From contig JAEXNA010000167.1 in NCBI GenBank assembly GCA_023447635.1, forward strand, positions 1 to 36,306: a DNA stretch of 36,306 nt, read 5' to 3'. The DNA is from Vulcanimicrobiota bacterium. GTDB taxonomy: Bacteria; Vulcanimicrobiota; Xenobia; Xenobiales; JADMJV01. Below the pieces are notes generated by a model, which was not told the origin of the DNA, made no database searches, and saw nothing but the letters and a program-made list of their open reading frames with translations. The position numbers were made by a program, and so were the translations under genes. This document shows, piece by piece, positions 1 to 8,480 of this stretch; position 1 is the first letter of the stretch; each line of letters begins with the position of its first letter.

Positions 1-1203
1 GGGCGCCTCGCCGCCCAGCATGCTTTCGAGCATGGCGATGACCTGACCGTTGACCTTGCGAGCAAACTCGAGGTCCGCCGTCTGACCGTCATACAGCTTC
101 ATAAAGCTGGCCGACAGCGCCTCGGGCAGCGCATTGGGATACGAATTGGTAAGCACCACGATCCCCACCTCTTCCTGGGGCAGCAGGGTGACCGCCGTGC
201 GCGCGCCGATCTCGAAGGCGCCCGAGTGGCCGAGTTTCATGCGGCCCCTCTCGTCGAACGAGACGTTCCAACCCAGTCCGTAGTAGCCGGAGGCCGAAAA
301 GTTGGCGGGGTTCTTTCCCGTGACCGAATGAATCTGGTAGGTCTCGCCCAGCGCCTCGGGCGAGATCAACTCCTGGCCGTCGACCTTCCCTTTGGCAAGG
401 TGCAGATTCATCCAGCGGGCCATATCCGTCGCGCTGCTGCTGACCCCGCCCGCGGGCGCCTGAGCCTGCGGCATCCGCACGGTGGGAACGGCCTTGCCCT
501 TGCTCACTTGATGGGTGCTGGCGTGATTGGGGTGGGCGACAAAGTCTTCGAAGCGGGCCGAGGTCGAGGTCATTCCCAGAGGACCGAACACGGTCTGCTG
601 CATCATGTCTTCATACGACAGACCAGCGGCGCGCGAGGCGGCTTCGGCCCCGGCGGTGAAGCCGAAATTGGTGTAGGCGTAGCCGTCGCGGAAGGCGTAG
701 GCCGTGGGCAATAAACGCAGGCGGTGCAGAATCTCGCCGCGCGAGTAGCCCAGATCCTCGAGGATGTCGCCCGCGAACTCGGGTAACCCGCTATGGTGAC
801 TGAGCAGGTCTCGGTAGGTCAGATGGCTGGCGATCCAGGAGTCGCCCACGGCAAATTCGGGGTAGGCGGCCTGGATCCGGTCCTCCCACTTCAGCTTTCC
901 TTGCGAGACCAGGGCGGCTACCCCGGTCGAACTGATCGGCTTCGAGCAGGAGGCCAATTGAAAGACCGTGTCCGCGTCGACGGGCGCCGTTTCGCCCGCT
1001 TTGCGCACGCCAAACCCTTTGCGGTAGACCACCTCGCCTTTGTAGACGATCGCTACCGAGGCGCCGGGCGCACCGCTCTCCTGGAACATCTGACTGGCCA
1101 GGGCGTCGAACTTGCTGGTAACTTCAGCGATCGGCTGGCCCGGGTCGGCCAGGGCGGGGAGAGCGAAGAACAGCGGCAGCAAGAGGCGAGGAAGACGTTT
1201 CAT
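1..1203 (-). CDS. Serine beta-lactamase-family hydrolase (class C / esterase-like), 3' end cut by window
   Basis: The minus-strand frame starts at an ATG at 1203 and stays open to base 1, giving 401 residues without a stop, so the C-terminus lies outside the window. Residues 1-19 form a signal peptide (basic start, Leu/Phe-rich core, ALA cleavage region), which implies export. The fold's three active-site motifs are visible: SCSK at 85-88 (SxxK nucleophile and general base), YTN at 177-179 (YxN) and HSG at 326-328 (the KTG equivalent). HSG rather than KTG, and the lack of resistance-gene context, favour an esterase or D-amino-acid peptidase role over a true beta-lactamase; this is inference from the family (beta-lactamase / serine hydrolase, Pfam Beta-lactamase type). 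It lies 57 bases downstream of the Mug gene on the same strand. Confidence 0.9.
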   Translation of the reverse strand, partial: MKRLPRLLLPLFFALPALADPGQPIAEVTSKFDALASQMFQESGAPGASVAIVYKGEVVYRKGFGVRKAGETAPVDADTVFQLASCSKPISSTGVAALVSQGKLKWEDRIQAAYPEFAVGDSWIASHLTYRDLLSHHSGLPEFAGDILEDLGYSRGEILHRLRLLPTAYAFRDGYAYTNFGFTAGAEAASRAAGLSYEDMMQQTVFGPLGMTSTSARFEDFVAHPNHASTHQVSKGKAVPTVRMPQAQAPAGGVSSSATDMARWMNLHLAKGKVDGQELISPEALGETYQIHSVTGKNPANFSASGYYGLGWNVSFDERGRMKLGHSGAFEIGARTAVTLLPQEEVGIVVLTNSYPNALPEALSASFMKLYDGQTADLEFARKVNGQVIAMLESMLGGEAP

Positions 1204-1260
1204 ACCGCCCGCGTTCGCCCGCTACCGCACCTCCGTCCTCTTAATGGACTGCAGAACCTG

Positions 1261-1926
1261 TCAGGCCGCCGGTGTCGGTGGAGTCAGCGAATCGTGCAGT
1301 TTGTCGTACCAGCCGATCAGATCGGTCAACGAATACCTGGCGTTGGCGGGGCTGGGGTTGGGCACGACCCAGAGCGGGGCCTCGGCAAAGGTATGAGGCT
1401 GGGCGCCCAATTCCGCCCCCCGGTCGTCGAGCCCCATGGCGTGCTTGAGAAACGGACGATAGCTCATCATCCCGTGAAAACAGATCAGCTTCGGTTTTAC
1501 CTTCAGCAGTCGGTCCCGCAGATCGGGCGCCGAGTCGCGAAACTCGGACGGCTTGAGGTGGCCCGCCTGGGCCGTCGGACGACGCACCAGGTCGGTCAAG
1601 CCGAAGCCGAAATGAGGGAACAGCACGTCGTGCTCGGGTCGCAAAAGAGGGACCCCCACCTCGGTCCGCATCACTTCGCTGATCCGGGAGCCGGAGAAGG
1701 CGGGCCAGAAGCGGTTTTGCGGGCGGGCAAAGTAGTGACCACGAGCCACCGCGTAGAGACTAGGGTTGATCCCTACGAAGACGATGTCGAGATCGGGCGC
1801 CAGAAGCTCGGGAAGGGTCCGCTCGAGCGGGCCCTCGCCGCCCCTCACCGATCCGGGATCGGCGGCCTCACCTGAAGCAGCAGCCTCGGCCTCTCTACCT
1901 GACGTTTTTTTCCGCTGGGAGCTCAC
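1261..1926 (-). CDS. mug: Mug/TDG-type mismatch-specific uracil/thymine DNA glycosylase
   Basis: This 221-residue protein belongs to the Mug/TDG branch of the uracil-DNA glycosylase superfamily, which removes uracil, thymine or ethenocytosine from mispairs in base-excision repair. Visible motifs are VGINP at 51-55, with Asn54 at the position of the catalytic Asn of E. coli Mug (N18); NRFW at 71-74; the GLTDLVxRPT block around 109-118; and the DNA-intercalation motif NPSPAN at 190-195. The start is GTG at 1926. The first 40 residues are charged and probably disordered, unlike E. coli Mug, so a later start cannot be excluded. Stop is TGA at 1261-1263. A SMUG1-type glycosylase of the same superfamily is encoded at 32628-33359. 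Confidence 0.88.
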   Translation of the reverse strand: MSSQRKKTSGREAEAAASGEAADPGSVRGGEGPLERTLPELLAPDLDIVFVGINPSLYAVARGHYFARPQNRFWPAFSGSRISEVMRTEVGVPLLRPEHDVLFPHFGFGLTDLVRRPTAQAGHLKPSEFRDSAPDLRDRLLKVKPKLICFHGMMSYRPFLKHAMGLDDRGAELGAQPHTFAEAPLWVVPNPSPANARYSLTDLIGWYDKLHDSLTPPTPAA

Positions 1927-1974
1927 CTTCCGTGCCTTCCCAGGGACGAGACGGTTTCCTCCGAATCCATCCTG

Positions 1975-2340
1975 ATGGCGACGAAACTAGCGCTCATGGC
2001 GACCGTTCCGATGTACCTGCTGGTGGCAGGGGTGCTGGTCACTCAGAACGCGTTGCCACCGACTTTGGACCCCTCTTCGGTCGGCCTGATGAGCAAACTG
2101 CTGATCACGCTTTTTGCCATCCTCGTCCTGCTGGTCGAGCCCGCCATCAGTCGCCTGGCCACTCAGCAGATGGGCGGCTACAACTCCAGGGTGATGCTGC
2201 TGAAGCTGTCCTTTTTTCAATCGGGAGCGCTCTTTGGGATGATCTTGACCCTGCTGAGCGGTAACCTGCTGTACGTCGGCGTTTTCGGCGCGGTTTCCCT
2301 ACTGCTGATGGCGGTCAAAGCGCCGGCGGCCCCCCGCTGA
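1975..2340 (+). CDS. Small four-helix membrane protein, function unknown
   Basis: The protein has 121 residues and four strongly hydrophobic stretches, at about 6-24, 41-58, 76-95 and 98-114, consistent with a small integral membrane protein with short loops. I recognise no family motif. It starts at ATG 1975, with no clear Shine-Dalgarno sequence just upstream, and ends 61 bases before the histidine kinase on the same strand, so the two could be co-transcribed. Hydrophobicity and codon pattern support a real gene over the overlapping frames. It could be a DUF-type membrane protein; no role is assigned. Confidence 0.7.
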   Translation: MATKLALMATVPMYLLVAGVLVTQNALPPTLDPSSVGLMSKLLITLFAILVLLVEPAISRLATQQMGGYNSRVMLLKLSFFQSGALFGMILTLLSGNLLYVGVFGAVSLLLMAVKAPAAPR

Positions 2341-2401
2341 GCGACGCCACCCCATGCTCTCTACTGAAGGGTAAGATTTCAACTCGAGGAAACCTCCCCG
2401 A

Positions 2402-5341
2402 ATGAAAGTCGGTGGCGCCAAGCCTTGCACACCTCTTCCCGCCACCGAGGTCGGCCTCTGCGCCCAGGCGATCCGCGCTCTGATGGCCCAGCCGCTGGAG
2501 GCGCGTGAGGTGGCCCGTCGCTCGGCGACCCTGGTTCGCGAGATGTGGGAGAGGGTCGGACCAGGACTGGAACTCGACGTGCGGCTCTACACTTACAGCG
2601 GCGACTGGGAGCTTCTGCACGGCCTGACTCTGGCCCAGGACCCGGACACGGCCGAGGTGGTGAGGGAGGTGCTCCACGCGATCGCCGGCGACACCGCTCT
2701 GGGCTTGCGCCAAGCCTACGCGCCGTTGACCGACGAGCCGCGGGCCCTGGCCTACGCCAGCCCTAAGAGCGACGGTTCGCTGGTCGCTCTGGTGGTGTTG
2801 GCCTCGGATTCGGCGGCGCTTTCGGCGGCCTCGGCCCTGGGGCGTCTGGTGCCCAACCTGGCGCTGGCGCTGAGCGAGGCCGGTCATGGAGTGAACCCCG
2901 CCTATGAAGCGGTCCTGGCCGAAGAAGCCCGCTGGCTGGTCCGCCGGGAAGAGCAGTGGGGCCAGGAGGCTCGCTCGGTCGAGATCCTGGGACGCATCGC
3001 CGAGGCGCTGCTCGAGGTCGATCAGGAGAAGCTGATCCAGCGTATCACCGACGAAGCAACCGCTCTGTGTGGGGCCGAGTTTGGCGCTTTTTTCTACAAC
3101 AATCTCGACGATCAAGGCGGTTCGTATCTGCTCTACGCCCTGGCCGGCGTCCCCAAGGAGGCGTTCGCCGGATTCCCCATGCCGCGGGCTACCGGGCTGT
3201 TTGGTCCCACCTTCCGAGGCGAAGCGACCTTACGCTACGACGACGTGCGGCGCAGCCCGCTGTTCGGGCAGAACCCGCCTTACCGCGGTTTGCCGCCGGG
3301 TCATCTGCCAGTGACCTCGTACCTGACCGCCCCCGTCCGCTCGCGTAGCGGAGAGGTGTTGGGCGGTCTGTTTTTCGGCCACTCTTCGGCCGGCATGTTC
3401 GATGAGCAGCACGAGCGGATCATCGAAAGCGTGGCCGCTCAGGCCGGCGTCGCGCTGGACCTGCTGGGGCTACTCGGCGAGCTGAAGCGGCGGGGGCGCG
3501 AGTTAGAAGAGGCCCGCGACAGCGCCGACCGCGCCTCGGCGGCCAAGACCGGCTTCGTGGCCGGGGTCAGCCACGAGATCCGCACCCCGATGAACGGGAT
3601 TCTGGGCATGTGCACCCTGCTGCTGGACACTCCGCTGCACCCCGAGCAGTTAGAGTACGCCGACAGCATCCGCATCTCGGCCGAAAACCTGCTCTCGCTG
3701 ATCGAAGGGATTCTCGACTTCTCGCGTATCGAGGCCGGCCAGATCAAGGTCGAGCGCAGCGAGTTTTCTCTGCTCGAGATCCTGGCCGAAGCGCTCACTC
3801 CGCTGGCTCCGCTGGCCCGGAGCAAAGGGCTGCGTCTGGCCGCTCCGATGGGGACCAACACTCCGGACCGGGTGATCGGCGACCCCGACAAGGTCAAGCA
3901 TATCCTGGTCAACCTGCTGAGCAACGCCGTCAAATACACCGCGCAGGGTTCGGTAACCCTGCGCCTGGTTTCGGAAGAGGCGACCCCTAGCAGCATGGTG
4001 CTGCATCTGGTTATCACCGACACCGGCCCGGGCATCCCCGAGGCGGACCGGGAGCGAGTGTTCGAACCGTTCACCCGGGTCGAAGGCACGACCGGCAGCG
4101 GGAAAAGCACCGGTCTGGGCCTTTCCATCAGCCGGCGGCTGGCCGAGGCGATGGGAGGGAGACTGTGGTTGGAGGCCCCGGAGGGGGGAGGCACCGAGGT
4201 GCATTTTCAGTGCCCGCTGGAGGTGCCCACGGCCTCTTCTGTCACCCGTCCGGACAGCCCACCGCCCGAGCTGAGCGCTCTGCTGGTGGTTCCGGATAGC
4301 GCTCAGAGAGAGTCGCTGGCCAACTTGCTGAACCGTTGGCACTGGCCTCGGGTCGAAGTGGTTTCGAGTGTCGGCGAGGCCTTGGCCTCGGTCGATCGGG
4401 ACGGAGCGCCGGGCGTGCTGGTGGTCGATTTCGAGATGTCCGCCTCGGACCTCGCGGCCCTTGCGGGTCGCTTGAAAGGCGAGTCAACCCATCGTCTGGG
4501 CTTGCTGCCGTTGACCGGAGAGCTGCCGGCTAACGATCTGGAGATTTCGGGCTGGCTGCAGCGCCCCGTGCTGGTGACCAACCTGCGACGGGCCCTGCAG
4601 AGGGTGCTCAGCGGGTCGACCCCGTCGCGTAAGGACGAGATGGAAGAGCCGCTGCGGGTGCTGCTGGCCGAAGACAACTTGATCAACCAGCGGGTGCTGG
4701 TGGCGATGCTAGAAAAGCGCGGCCATTCGGTCGAAGTCGTGGACAACGGCCTTGATGCGGTCAAGGCCTGGGAAAAGGGCGGTTTCGACCTGGTGCTGAT
4801 GGACCTGCAGATGCCGATCATGAACGGCCTCGATGCGGTCACCGAGATTCGGGCCAAGGAGGCCGAAGACGGCAAGCGGCCGATTCCGGTCTACGCGCTG
4901 ACCGCCCAGGCTCAGGAAGAGGACCGCACTCGCTGCCTGGAGGCGGGCATGGACGCCTACCTGTCCAAACCGCTGAAGATCGACGACCTGATCGCGCTGC
5001 TGCGTAACTGTCGCAGAGAGCAGGCGTTCGACCCGCAGGCCACCCTGGCGCTGTTCGCCGGAGATACGGAGCTGATGCGCACCGCGATCGAGGGGGTGCT
5101 TAGCGAAACCCCGACACAGCTGTCGGCCCTGGGGCAGTCGGTCCGCGACGAGCTGGCCGAACCGACCGTGCTGGCGGCTTCGGCGCTGGAAGAGCAGCTA
5201 GCGTTCCTGGGCGAGAACCCTTGTCTGGAGCTGGCCCGCCGTTTGCGGGAAGAGGCGGTGGAGGGGCGGGTCGACCGCAACCTCTGGAAACAGCTGGAGC
5301 AGACCTACGGCCGGCTACGCCGCGAGCTGCTGAAAGCTTAG
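2402..5341 (+). CDS. Soluble hybrid sensor histidine kinase with two receivers and a histidine-less Hpt-like tail
   Basis: The protein has 979 residues and no membrane helix, so it is probably cytoplasmic. Order: an N-terminal region of about 1-170 (perhaps a divergent sensor domain); a GAF-like domain at about 194-352; HisKA with the SHEIRTP box and His391; an HATPase with the N box (Asn508), DTGPGIPE, and GLGLSI. Receiver 1 (about 620-735) is degenerate: it keeps Asp676 but has Arg in place of the conserved Lys of the KP motif. Receiver 2 (about 755-870) is canonical, with AEDN, Asp801 in LMDLQMP and SKP. The last 100 residues align to an Hpt domain (A-x-x-L...LG pattern), but Ser927 occupies the phospho-His position. 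GAGGA precedes the ATG. No response regulator gene adjoins it. Confidence 0.93.
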   Translation: MKVGGAKPCTPLPATEVGLCAQAIRALMAQPLEAREVARRSATLVREMWERVGPGLELDVRLYTYSGDWELLHGLTLAQDPDTAEVVREVLHAIAGDTALGLRQAYAPLTDEPRALAYASPKSDGSLVALVVLASDSAALSAASALGRLVPNLALALSEAGHGVNPAYEAVLAEEARWLVRREEQWGQEARSVEILGRIAEALLEVDQEKLIQRITDEATALCGAEFGAFFYNNLDDQGGSYLLYALAGVPKEAFAGFPMPRATGLFGPTFRGEATLRYDDVRRSPLFGQNPPYRGLPPGHLPVTSYLTAPVRSRSGEVLGGLFFGHSSAGMFDEQHERIIESVAAQAGVALDLLGLLGELKRRGRELEEARDSADRASAAKTGFVAGVSHEIRTPMNGILGMCTLLLDTPLHPEQLEYADSIRISAENLLSLIEGILDFSRIEAGQIKVERSEFSLLEILAEALTPLAPLARSKGLRLAAPMGTNTPDRVIGDPDKVKHILVNLLSNAVKYTAQGSVTLRLVSEEATPSSMVLHLVITDTGPGIPEADRERVFEPFTRVEGTTGSGKSTGLGLSISRRLAEAMGGRLWLEAPEGGGTEVHFQCPLEVPTASSVTRPDSPPPELSALLVVPDSAQRESLANLLNRWHWPRVEVVSSVGEALASVDRDGAPGVLVVDFEMSASDLAALAGRLKGESTHRLGLLPLTGELPANDLEISGWLQRPVLVTNLRRALQRVLSGSTPSRKDEMEEPLRVLLAEDNLINQRVLVAMLEKRGHSVEVVDNGLDAVKAWEKGGFDLVLMDLQMPIMNGLDAVTEIRAKEAEDGKRPIPVYALTAQAQEEDRTRCLEAGMDAYLSKPLKIDDLIALLRNCRREQAFDPQATLALFAGDTELMRTAIEGVLSETPTQLSALGQSVRDELAEPTVLAASALEEQLAFLGENPCLELARRLREEAVEGRVDRNLWKQLEQTYGRLRRELLKA

Positions 5342-5363
5342 CGAGCGTTTCGCGTCGTAGCGA

Positions 5364-6263
5364 TCAGAGGGAGCGAAGCTCACGGTCGAGCTGCTGGAGA
5401 CGCGCCAGGTCGCTCTGCATATCTTTGCCCGCCATGGACAGAGTGGCCAGCGAAGTTGTGTCCATAGAGACGGTGGCGCCCTTGACCTTGCGCAGCAGGG
5501 CGAGGCCGGTGTTTAGCTGACCGACCATCAGCGAGTGATGCTCTTTACAGCGAGCGGGCGGCTGGATCGCCTTGAGGTCGCGCAGCGCGCTTTCGCTACT
5601 GCCGATCAGCTGATCGAACGCGCTGGTGTCGCCCTGCATGCTCTGCTGCAGCAGTTGGGTCGCGAAAGCGTTGGCGTCGTCCATACTCTGGGTACCCGCG
5701 ACGGCGGCGTCGACCTGCTGCAAGTAGCGATGGACGGCGTCGCTCTCGGCCGGACTGACCGTCCTGGCGACGGAGGTTTGGGAGGCGGAGGGTCGAGAGG
5801 CCGCTCGGGGCGCGGGGGCCGAGCTGCCGCCGGCTTGAGGGTAATCGTCGGACTCCTCCACTCGGGAGGAGGGGGCAGGTCGGTTCGCCCGGATGGGCGC
5901 CGGCGCGGCTTCGGAGGCGACGGCTACCTGGACCGGCTGAGGAGCGGCCGCAGGCCCAGAGCGCGGGGTTGGCCGGCCCTCCGAGCGTCGAAGTTGCACG
6001 GCGACCGGACGGGAGGGGCGAGTGGCCGGGCGCGCCGCGAACGGAGGGGCGGCGGCGGGAAGGCGCTGTGGGGGGAGGGGAGTCTCGAAGTCGACCACTC
6101 CACCATCCGTTGCTAGAAGCAAGGGTTCGGATGTCGGCGAGGCGGCAGCCTGGGGTGTTGCGCTCTGCCGGCCCATCAGAAAAGCCAGCGCCATCAGGCA
6201 CACCACCAGGGCGGCGACCAGCCCGCTCAGGGCTCCACGAGAAATCTCAACCTTCTGCGCCAT
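5364..6263 (-). CDS. Single-pass membrane-anchored protein with Pro/Ala/Arg-rich linker and helical C-terminal domain
   Basis: The ATG at 6263 is preferred over one nine codons upstream because GAAGAGGGAG lies directly before it and the upstream start would overlap the LysR stop. The 299-residue product has one N-terminal membrane helix (about 11-30), a low-complexity Pro/Ala/Arg/Ser-rich stretch (about 32-165), and a C-terminal, probably all-helical, domain (about 170-299) containing a PPARCKEHH segment. This layout fits an inner-membrane anchor with a periplasmic domain. I do not recognise the C-terminal domain. It begins 10 bases after the LysR gene on the same strand, so the two are probably co-transcribed, although no functional link is evident. 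Confidence 0.75.
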   Translation of the reverse strand: MAQKVEISRGALSGLVAALVVCLMALAFLMGRQSATPQAAASPTSEPLLLATDGGVVDFETPLPPQRLPAAAPPFAARPATRPSRPVAVQLRRSEGRPTPRSGPAAAPQPVQVAVASEAAPAPIRANRPAPSSRVEESDDYPQAGGSSAPAPRAASRPSASQTSVARTVSPAESDAVHRYLQQVDAAVAGTQSMDDANAFATQLLQQSMQGDTSAFDQLIGSSESALRDLKAIQPPARCKEHHSLMVGQLNTGLALLRKVKGATVSMDTTSLATLSMAGKDMQSDLARLQQLDRELRSL

Positions 6264-6273
6264 CTCTCCCTCT

Positions 6274-7203
6274 TCACCGTGCCGGGTCAAACTCCCCCGG
6301 GGCCATCTCGTCCATATCCTTCCGCAAAGTCGCCTCGACCCAGTCCATAAACGCTTTCACCCGGCGGGAGAGGTGGCGCCGCTGAGGGTAGACCAGGGAC
6401 ACAGGCATCGGCTCGGCTACCAGGTGGGGGAGGACTTCGACCAGAGTTCCCTGGGCCAGGTCGTCCCGGACCCCCAGGAACGGTACCTGGATGATCCCCA
6501 TCCCGGCCAGGCAGGCCAACCGGTAGGCGTCCGAGTTGTTGACCGTGACGGGGCCGCCCATCGCCACGACCTGGTAGCCGTCTCCCACCCGATACTCGAA
6601 CCCCAGGGGGCGAGCTCCCAGCCTGGGTGTGTAGTGGACCAGGTGGTGCGAGGCCAGGTCTTCCAGACTTTGGGGATGGCCGAAGCGACGCAGATAGTCG
6701 GGACTGGCACAGTTCAGGATCGGCAGTTCGCCCAGCGGACGTTGCATGAGACTGGGGTCGCCGGGAGAGCCCACTCGCAGGACGCAGTCGAACCCTTCGC
6801 CGATCACGTCGACCTGTCGGTCGGTGCTGGAGATCTCGAGTTCCAGCCGGGGGTGGGCCTGCATGAACTCGGGCAGCATCGGAAAGATCAGCCGTTTGGC
6901 CAGCCCGCTGGGCATGTCGATGCGCAGACGCCCCTGCAGGTCGGCTCCCCCTCGGAACATCGATTCCACCTCTTCGGCGTCGGCCAGCAGTTCTCGGCAG
7001 CGCTCGTAGAACGCCTGACCGTCCAGAGTGACGGTGACCTTTCGGGTCGTTCGCTGAAGCAGTTGGGCGCCGGTCAGACTTTCGAGCTGGGCCACCGCCG
7101 CCGAGACGCTGGCCTTGGGTAGGCCCAGGCTATCGGCGGCTCGGGTGAAGCTGGCGAGTTCGGCGACCCGCAGATAGATACGCATAGCTTCCCATCGTTC
7201 CAT
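6274..7203 (-). CDS. LysR-family transcriptional regulator (CrgA/DmlR-like)
   Basis: The 309-residue protein has the usual LysR length. The N-terminal winged helix-turn-helix (about 1-60) contains the AELASFTRAADSLGLPKASV region and is followed by a linker helix and a periplasmic-binding-like effector domain (about 90-300). The C-terminal segment (YPQRRHLSRRVKAFMDW) is typical of the CrgA/DmlR subgroup, whose members usually regulate a divergent oxidoreductase-type gene. Here the divergent neighbour is an SDR gene starting 113 bases away. No Shine-Dalgarno sequence precedes the ATG; instead a -10-like TACAAT ends 8 bases upstream, suggesting a nearly leaderless message. Confidence 0.94.
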   Translation of the reverse strand: MERWEAMRIYLRVAELASFTRAADSLGLPKASVSAAVAQLESLTGAQLLQRTTRKVTVTLDGQAFYERCRELLADAEEVESMFRGGADLQGRLRIDMPSGLAKRLIFPMLPEFMQAHPRLELEISSTDRQVDVIGEGFDCVLRVGSPGDPSLMQRPLGELPILNCASPDYLRRFGHPQSLEDLASHHLVHYTPRLGARPLGFEYRVGDGYQVVAMGGPVTVNNSDAYRLACLAGMGIIQVPFLGVRDDLAQGTLVEVLPHLVAEPMPVSLVYPQRRHLSRRVKAFMDWVEATLRKDMDEMAPGEFDPAR

Positions 7204-7211
7204 AGACGGCT

Positions 7212-7241
7212 ATTGTACGGCATTCACGAACAATGTGTCAC
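7212..7241 (-). promoter_or_regulatory. Probable promoter of the LysR gene
   Basis: On the minus strand, GTGACA (7241-7236) and TACAAT (7217-7212) are separated by 18 bases, each matching five of six positions of the sigma-70 consensus. The -10 box ends 8 bases before the ATG at 7203, which would place the transcript start at or next to the start codon. One arm of the inverted repeat GTCACTGT/ACAGTGAC overlaps the -35 box, as expected for LysR autorepression. This is pattern reading only. Confidence 0.5.
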
Positions 7242-7284
7242 TGTTTTGCCGGTTTATCGTTTTTTTCTAGTTAGTTACAGTGAC
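7237..7284. promoter_or_regulatory. Candidate LysR operator: perfect 8-bp inverted repeat
   Basis: GTCACTGT (7237-7244) and its exact reverse complement ACAGTGAC (7277-7284) lie 32 bases apart in the divergent LysR/SDR spacer. The first arm overlaps the LysR -35 box and the second is 31 bases upstream of the SDR start. Another dyad, ATTGT-N13-ACAAT, spans 7212-7234. LysR proteins bind such paired sites as tetramers; binding here is inferred. Confidence 0.4.
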
Positions 7285-7315
7285 GGAGAAGAGACGACGA
7301 AAGGACGACAAGAGA

Positions 7316-8065
7316 ATGAAGACAGCGATTATCACCGGCGGAAGCCGCGGACTGGGCCAGAACACGGCCCTGAAATTGGGCGAGAAGGGGGTCGACGTGA
7401 TCCTGACCTACCGGAGCGGTCAGGACGAGGCGGCCGAGGTTGTTGCGGCTCTGCAGGCGATGGGCAGGAAGGCCGCGGCCTTGAAGCTGGATGTCGGCAA
7501 GTCGTCGACTTTCCCAGCCTTTGTCGAAGCGGTGCGCGAGGTGCTGGCCGGATGGGGTAGGGATCGCTTCGACTACCTGGTGAACAACGCCGGGATCGGA
7601 CTGAACAAACCGCTCCTCGAGACCCTCGAGGCCGAGTTCGACGAGTTGATGGCGATCCACCTTAAGGGACCGTTTTTCTTGAGCAACGCGCTCTATCCGC
7701 TGTTGGCCGACGGGGGGCAGGTGGTGAACATCTCCAGCGGTCTGGCTCGTTTTGCCGTGCCCGGCTTGGGAACCTACGGAACGATGAAGGGCGCTCTGGA
7801 GACGCTGACTCGCTATCAGGCCAAAGAGTGGGGCGCTCGCGGCATCACCTGCAACGTGATCGCTCCGGGACCCGTCGAGACCGACTTCGGGGGTGGAGTG
7901 ACCCGGGACAACAAGGAAGTCAACGCGCGCTACGCTTCTATGGCCGCGCTGGGACGGGTCGGTCTGCCGGACGACGTGGGCGGCGCGGTGACCTCGCTGT
8001 TGACCGGCGAGAACCGCTGGATCACGGCGCAGCGTATCGAGGTGTCGGGCGGCTTCTACCTCTGA
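7316..8065 (+). CDS. Short-chain dehydrogenase/reductase (SDR family)
   Basis: The 249-residue protein is a classical SDR that would use NAD(P)H to reduce or oxidise a carbonyl/alcohol substrate. Motifs: TGGSRGLG at 7-14 (TGxxxGxG cofactor loop), NNAG at 90-93, catalytic Ser141, and YxxxK with Tyr154 and Lys158. The C-terminus VSGGFYL is typical. Arg33 in TYRSG suggests NADP(H) preference, but this is tentative. I chose the ATG at 7316 because the family N-terminus (MKTAIITGG) begins there and AAGAG precedes it; a GTG at 7280 would add a charged 12-residue extension. The gene is divergent from the LysR gene, its likely regulator. The substrate cannot be inferred. Confidence 0.92.
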   Translation: MKTAIITGGSRGLGQNTALKLGEKGVDVILTYRSGQDEAAEVVAALQAMGRKAAALKLDVGKSSTFPAFVEAVREVLAGWGRDRFDYLVNNAGIGLNKPLLETLEAEFDELMAIHLKGPFFLSNALYPLLADGGQVVNISSGLARFAVPGLGTYGTMKGALETLTRYQAKEWGARGITCNVIAPGPVETDFGGGVTRDNKEVNARYASMAALGRVGLPDDVGGAVTSLLTGENRWITAQRIEVSGGFYL

Positions 8066-8082
8066 GCGGTCCCGAAGGCTCA

Positions 8083-8112
8083 CCCGTTCCTAAGGATACT
8101 TTTAGAAACGGG
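8083..8112. other. Hairpin between the SDR gene and the small secreted-protein gene
   Basis: CCCGTT pairs with AACGGG and CTAA with TTAG around one mismatch, with an 8-base loop. It lies 18 bases after the SDR stop but has no T-run on the plus strand, so it is either a weak terminator or an RNA-stabilising stem. Confidence 0.3.
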
Positions 8113-8150
8113 GCGAGGGCATCTTTGACGGCTGGCAGAAGGGGAGGCTT

Positions 8151-8480
8151 ATGAAAAGGCTAGTAAGACTGTTCTCTCTTCTTCTGCTGGCGGCCGTGAT
8201 GGCCGGACCGGTCTCGGTCAGCGCTCAGAGCATCGGCGCCACGTCGGGCGAGCTCGCCATATACAACGAAAGCGGCTTCGAGCTGTATATCTACATCTCG
8301 GGCAGCGAGCGCGGTAAGCTGGAACCCGGCTACTCGCGCACCTTCAAGGTGCCGCTGGGCGATCATCGAGTCGAGGCCCGCACCGATTCGAAGTTCGACA
8401 AGGACGGCTACAAAGACTTCGTCCTATCCAGCACCTACCCGTGGGATGCCTGGTACATCAAGAACGGCGATCTGAACTAA
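8151..8480 (+). CDS. Small secreted protein, probable beta-sandwich, unknown function
   Basis: The 109-residue product has a clear signal peptide (about 1-25, basic start then Leu-rich core, cleavage near SAQ). GGGAGGC gives a good ribosome site 7 bases before the ATG. The mature 84 residues are Tyr-rich and alternate hydrophobic and polar residues (LAIYNESGFELYIYISG), followed by a GKLEPGYSRTFKVPLGDH segment, which resembles short beta-sandwich envelope domains such as PEGA-like repeats. I do not recognise a named family. A strong terminator-like hairpin follows at 8502-8545, suggesting its own transcription unit. Confidence 0.75.
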   Translation: MKRLVRLFSLLLLAAVMAGPVSVSAQSIGATSGELAIYNESGFELYIYISGSERGKLEPGYSRTFKVPLGDHRVEARTDSKFDKDGYKDFVLSSTYPWDAWYIKNGDLN

